Positions 14,664-15,310 of a DNA stretch of 15,310 bases are shown piece after piece. The position numbers and the translations under genes were made by a program. Location of the stretch: contig PXEC01000046.1 in NCBI GenBank assembly GCA_003566255.1, positions 1 through 15,310 on the forward strand. Direction: 5' to 3'. The notes beneath the pieces were generated by a model. The model was given only the letters and a program-made list of their open reading frames with translations. It did not search any database and was not told the origin of the DNA. The DNA is from Candidatus Peregrinibacteria bacterium (GTDB lineage Bacteria; Patescibacteriota; Gracilibacteria; UBA1369; LOWO2-01-FULL-3). Every line of letters starts with the position of its first letter. Position 1 is the stretch's first letter.

Positions 14664-15310
14664 ATGGGAAAATTTAGAAGAGCAATTGCCTCCATTGCAA
14701 CGGCGGCAATTCTTTCTACCCTTGTGGTTTCCGTGGGAGCGTTTGCGGCTACCTATGAAGACGTGCCGGTGGATCACTGGTCATATTCATACGTGGAGCA
14801 ACTCGCTGAGGAAGGTGTCTTGGATACAACTCATGACAACTTCCGACCAAGCGATCCCATCAACCGCGCGGAATTCGGGAAGATGATCGTCGAAAAATTT
14901 GCATTTGACGGCGACACTCTTTGCAGTACCGATTTCGACGATTGTGCCGCAGGGGCATGGTATGACACATACCTTGGAATCGCGATCGCCAACAACATTC
15001 TAAGAGGTGATAGCGACACAGGTCTTATGAGACCTGGCGACCACATAAACAGAGCTGAGGCTATTACTGTTATTCACAGAGCAGCCGGAGAAGTGGAAAC
15101 ACCTCTTACAGGTGCTAAGGTATTCAGCGATGTTGGAGCAGGCTCATGGTACGATGTATCAACAGGATGGGCATACTGCTACGGAGTTGCTGAAGGTTAC
15201 GCTGACGGATCTTTCGGTTCATCAAGAAACCTTCTTCGCTCAGAAGCAGCAAAACTCATTGTTGAAGGTGCAGAGCCTGGAGACTTGAGAGCTGTATGTA
15301 AGGATGTAGA
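14664..15310 (+). CDS. S-layer-homology (SLH) surface protein, N-terminal part
   Basis: The frame is open from ATG 14664 to the window end: 215 residues, with the 3' part missing. Signal peptide: MGKFRRA, a hydrophobic core from 8 to 25, and likely cleavage after A28 (AFA|ATYED). Three SLH repeats follow: about 31-75 (YEDVPVDHWSYSYVEQLA, FRPSDPINRAEFGKMIVE), 90-140 (GAWYDTYLGIAIANNILRG, MRPGDHINRAEA), and 154-203 (FSDVGAGSWYDV, YGVAEGYADGSF, LRSEAAKLIVEG). SLH domains usually bind a pyruvylated wall polysaccharide outside the cell. Cysteines at 87, 94, 172 and 212 could form disulfides. Codon use (GCA, TCA, AGA, CTT) differs from the genes on the left, as in a highly expressed gene. The remainder may be the S-layer array domain or another surface function. 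Confidence 0.93.
   Translation, partial: MGKFRRAIASIATAAILSTLVVSVGAFAATYEDVPVDHWSYSYVEQLAEEGVLDTTHDNFRPSDPINRAEFGKMIVEKFAFDGDTLCSTDFDDCAAGAWYDTYLGIAIANNILRGDSDTGLMRPGDHINRAEAITVIHRAAGEVETPLTGAKVFSDVGAGSWYDVSTGWAYCYGVAEGYADGSFGSSRNLLRSEAAKLIVEGAEPGDLRAVCKDV

Overview
This window looks like a chromosomal segment from a small-genome bacterium of the Patescibacteria/CPR type. The pointers are a MurE ligase without its usual N-terminal domain, an almost complete lack of Shine-Dalgarno sequences, small uncharacterised membrane proteins between core genes, an S-layer-homology surface protein, and a long multi-repeat HNH nuclease of a kind I associate with these genomes. TGA acts as a normal stop and no gene contains an internal TGA, which argues against the TGA=Gly code of Gracilibacteria/Absconditabacteria. 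The class-level placement is inference; no rRNA or ribosomal protein is present to settle it.

Left region (1-7265, + strand): core genes. The end of ribF overlaps a short murE, followed by truB and a WecA/TagO-type GlcNAc-1-phosphate transferase. After a 138-bp gap comes a macromolecular-synthesis cluster, dnaG-rpoD-greA, with dnaG and rpoD overlapping. Coding DNA here is rich in T and G.

Middle region (7293-12202, - strand, read right to left): one likely operon. A 186-aa multi-pass membrane protein with a good promoter is followed by pyrG (CTP synthase, TTG start, structured leader), a 462-aa protein with two PilC/GspF-like N-terminal modules, coiled coil and three membrane helices, then lgt and a 143-aa membrane protein. 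The last four are separated by only 2-11 bp. The operon ends convergently against greA.

Right region (12344-14455): an accessory segment with different base composition. An HNH endonuclease (- strand) and a hicB-hicA toxin-antitoxin pair (+ strand) are divergent around a 463-bp non-coding stretch. That stretch holds a 27-bp direct repeat and a perfect 26-bp palindrome. The palindrome's TCACCGGTGA core also occurs twice inside the HNH gene. A third small reading frame (57 codons, TTG start) overlaps hicA by 8 nt, the same overlap as hicB/hicA.

Right end (14456-15310): a 208-bp leader, then the start of a secreted protein with a signal peptide and three SLH repeats that runs off the window. 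WecA/TagO, MurE and the SLH protein together suggest an envelope with peptidoglycan, a lipid-linked wall polymer and an S-layer. The most interesting parts for follow-up are the palindrome/HNH/HicBA segment and the 462-aa PilC-N-like protein.
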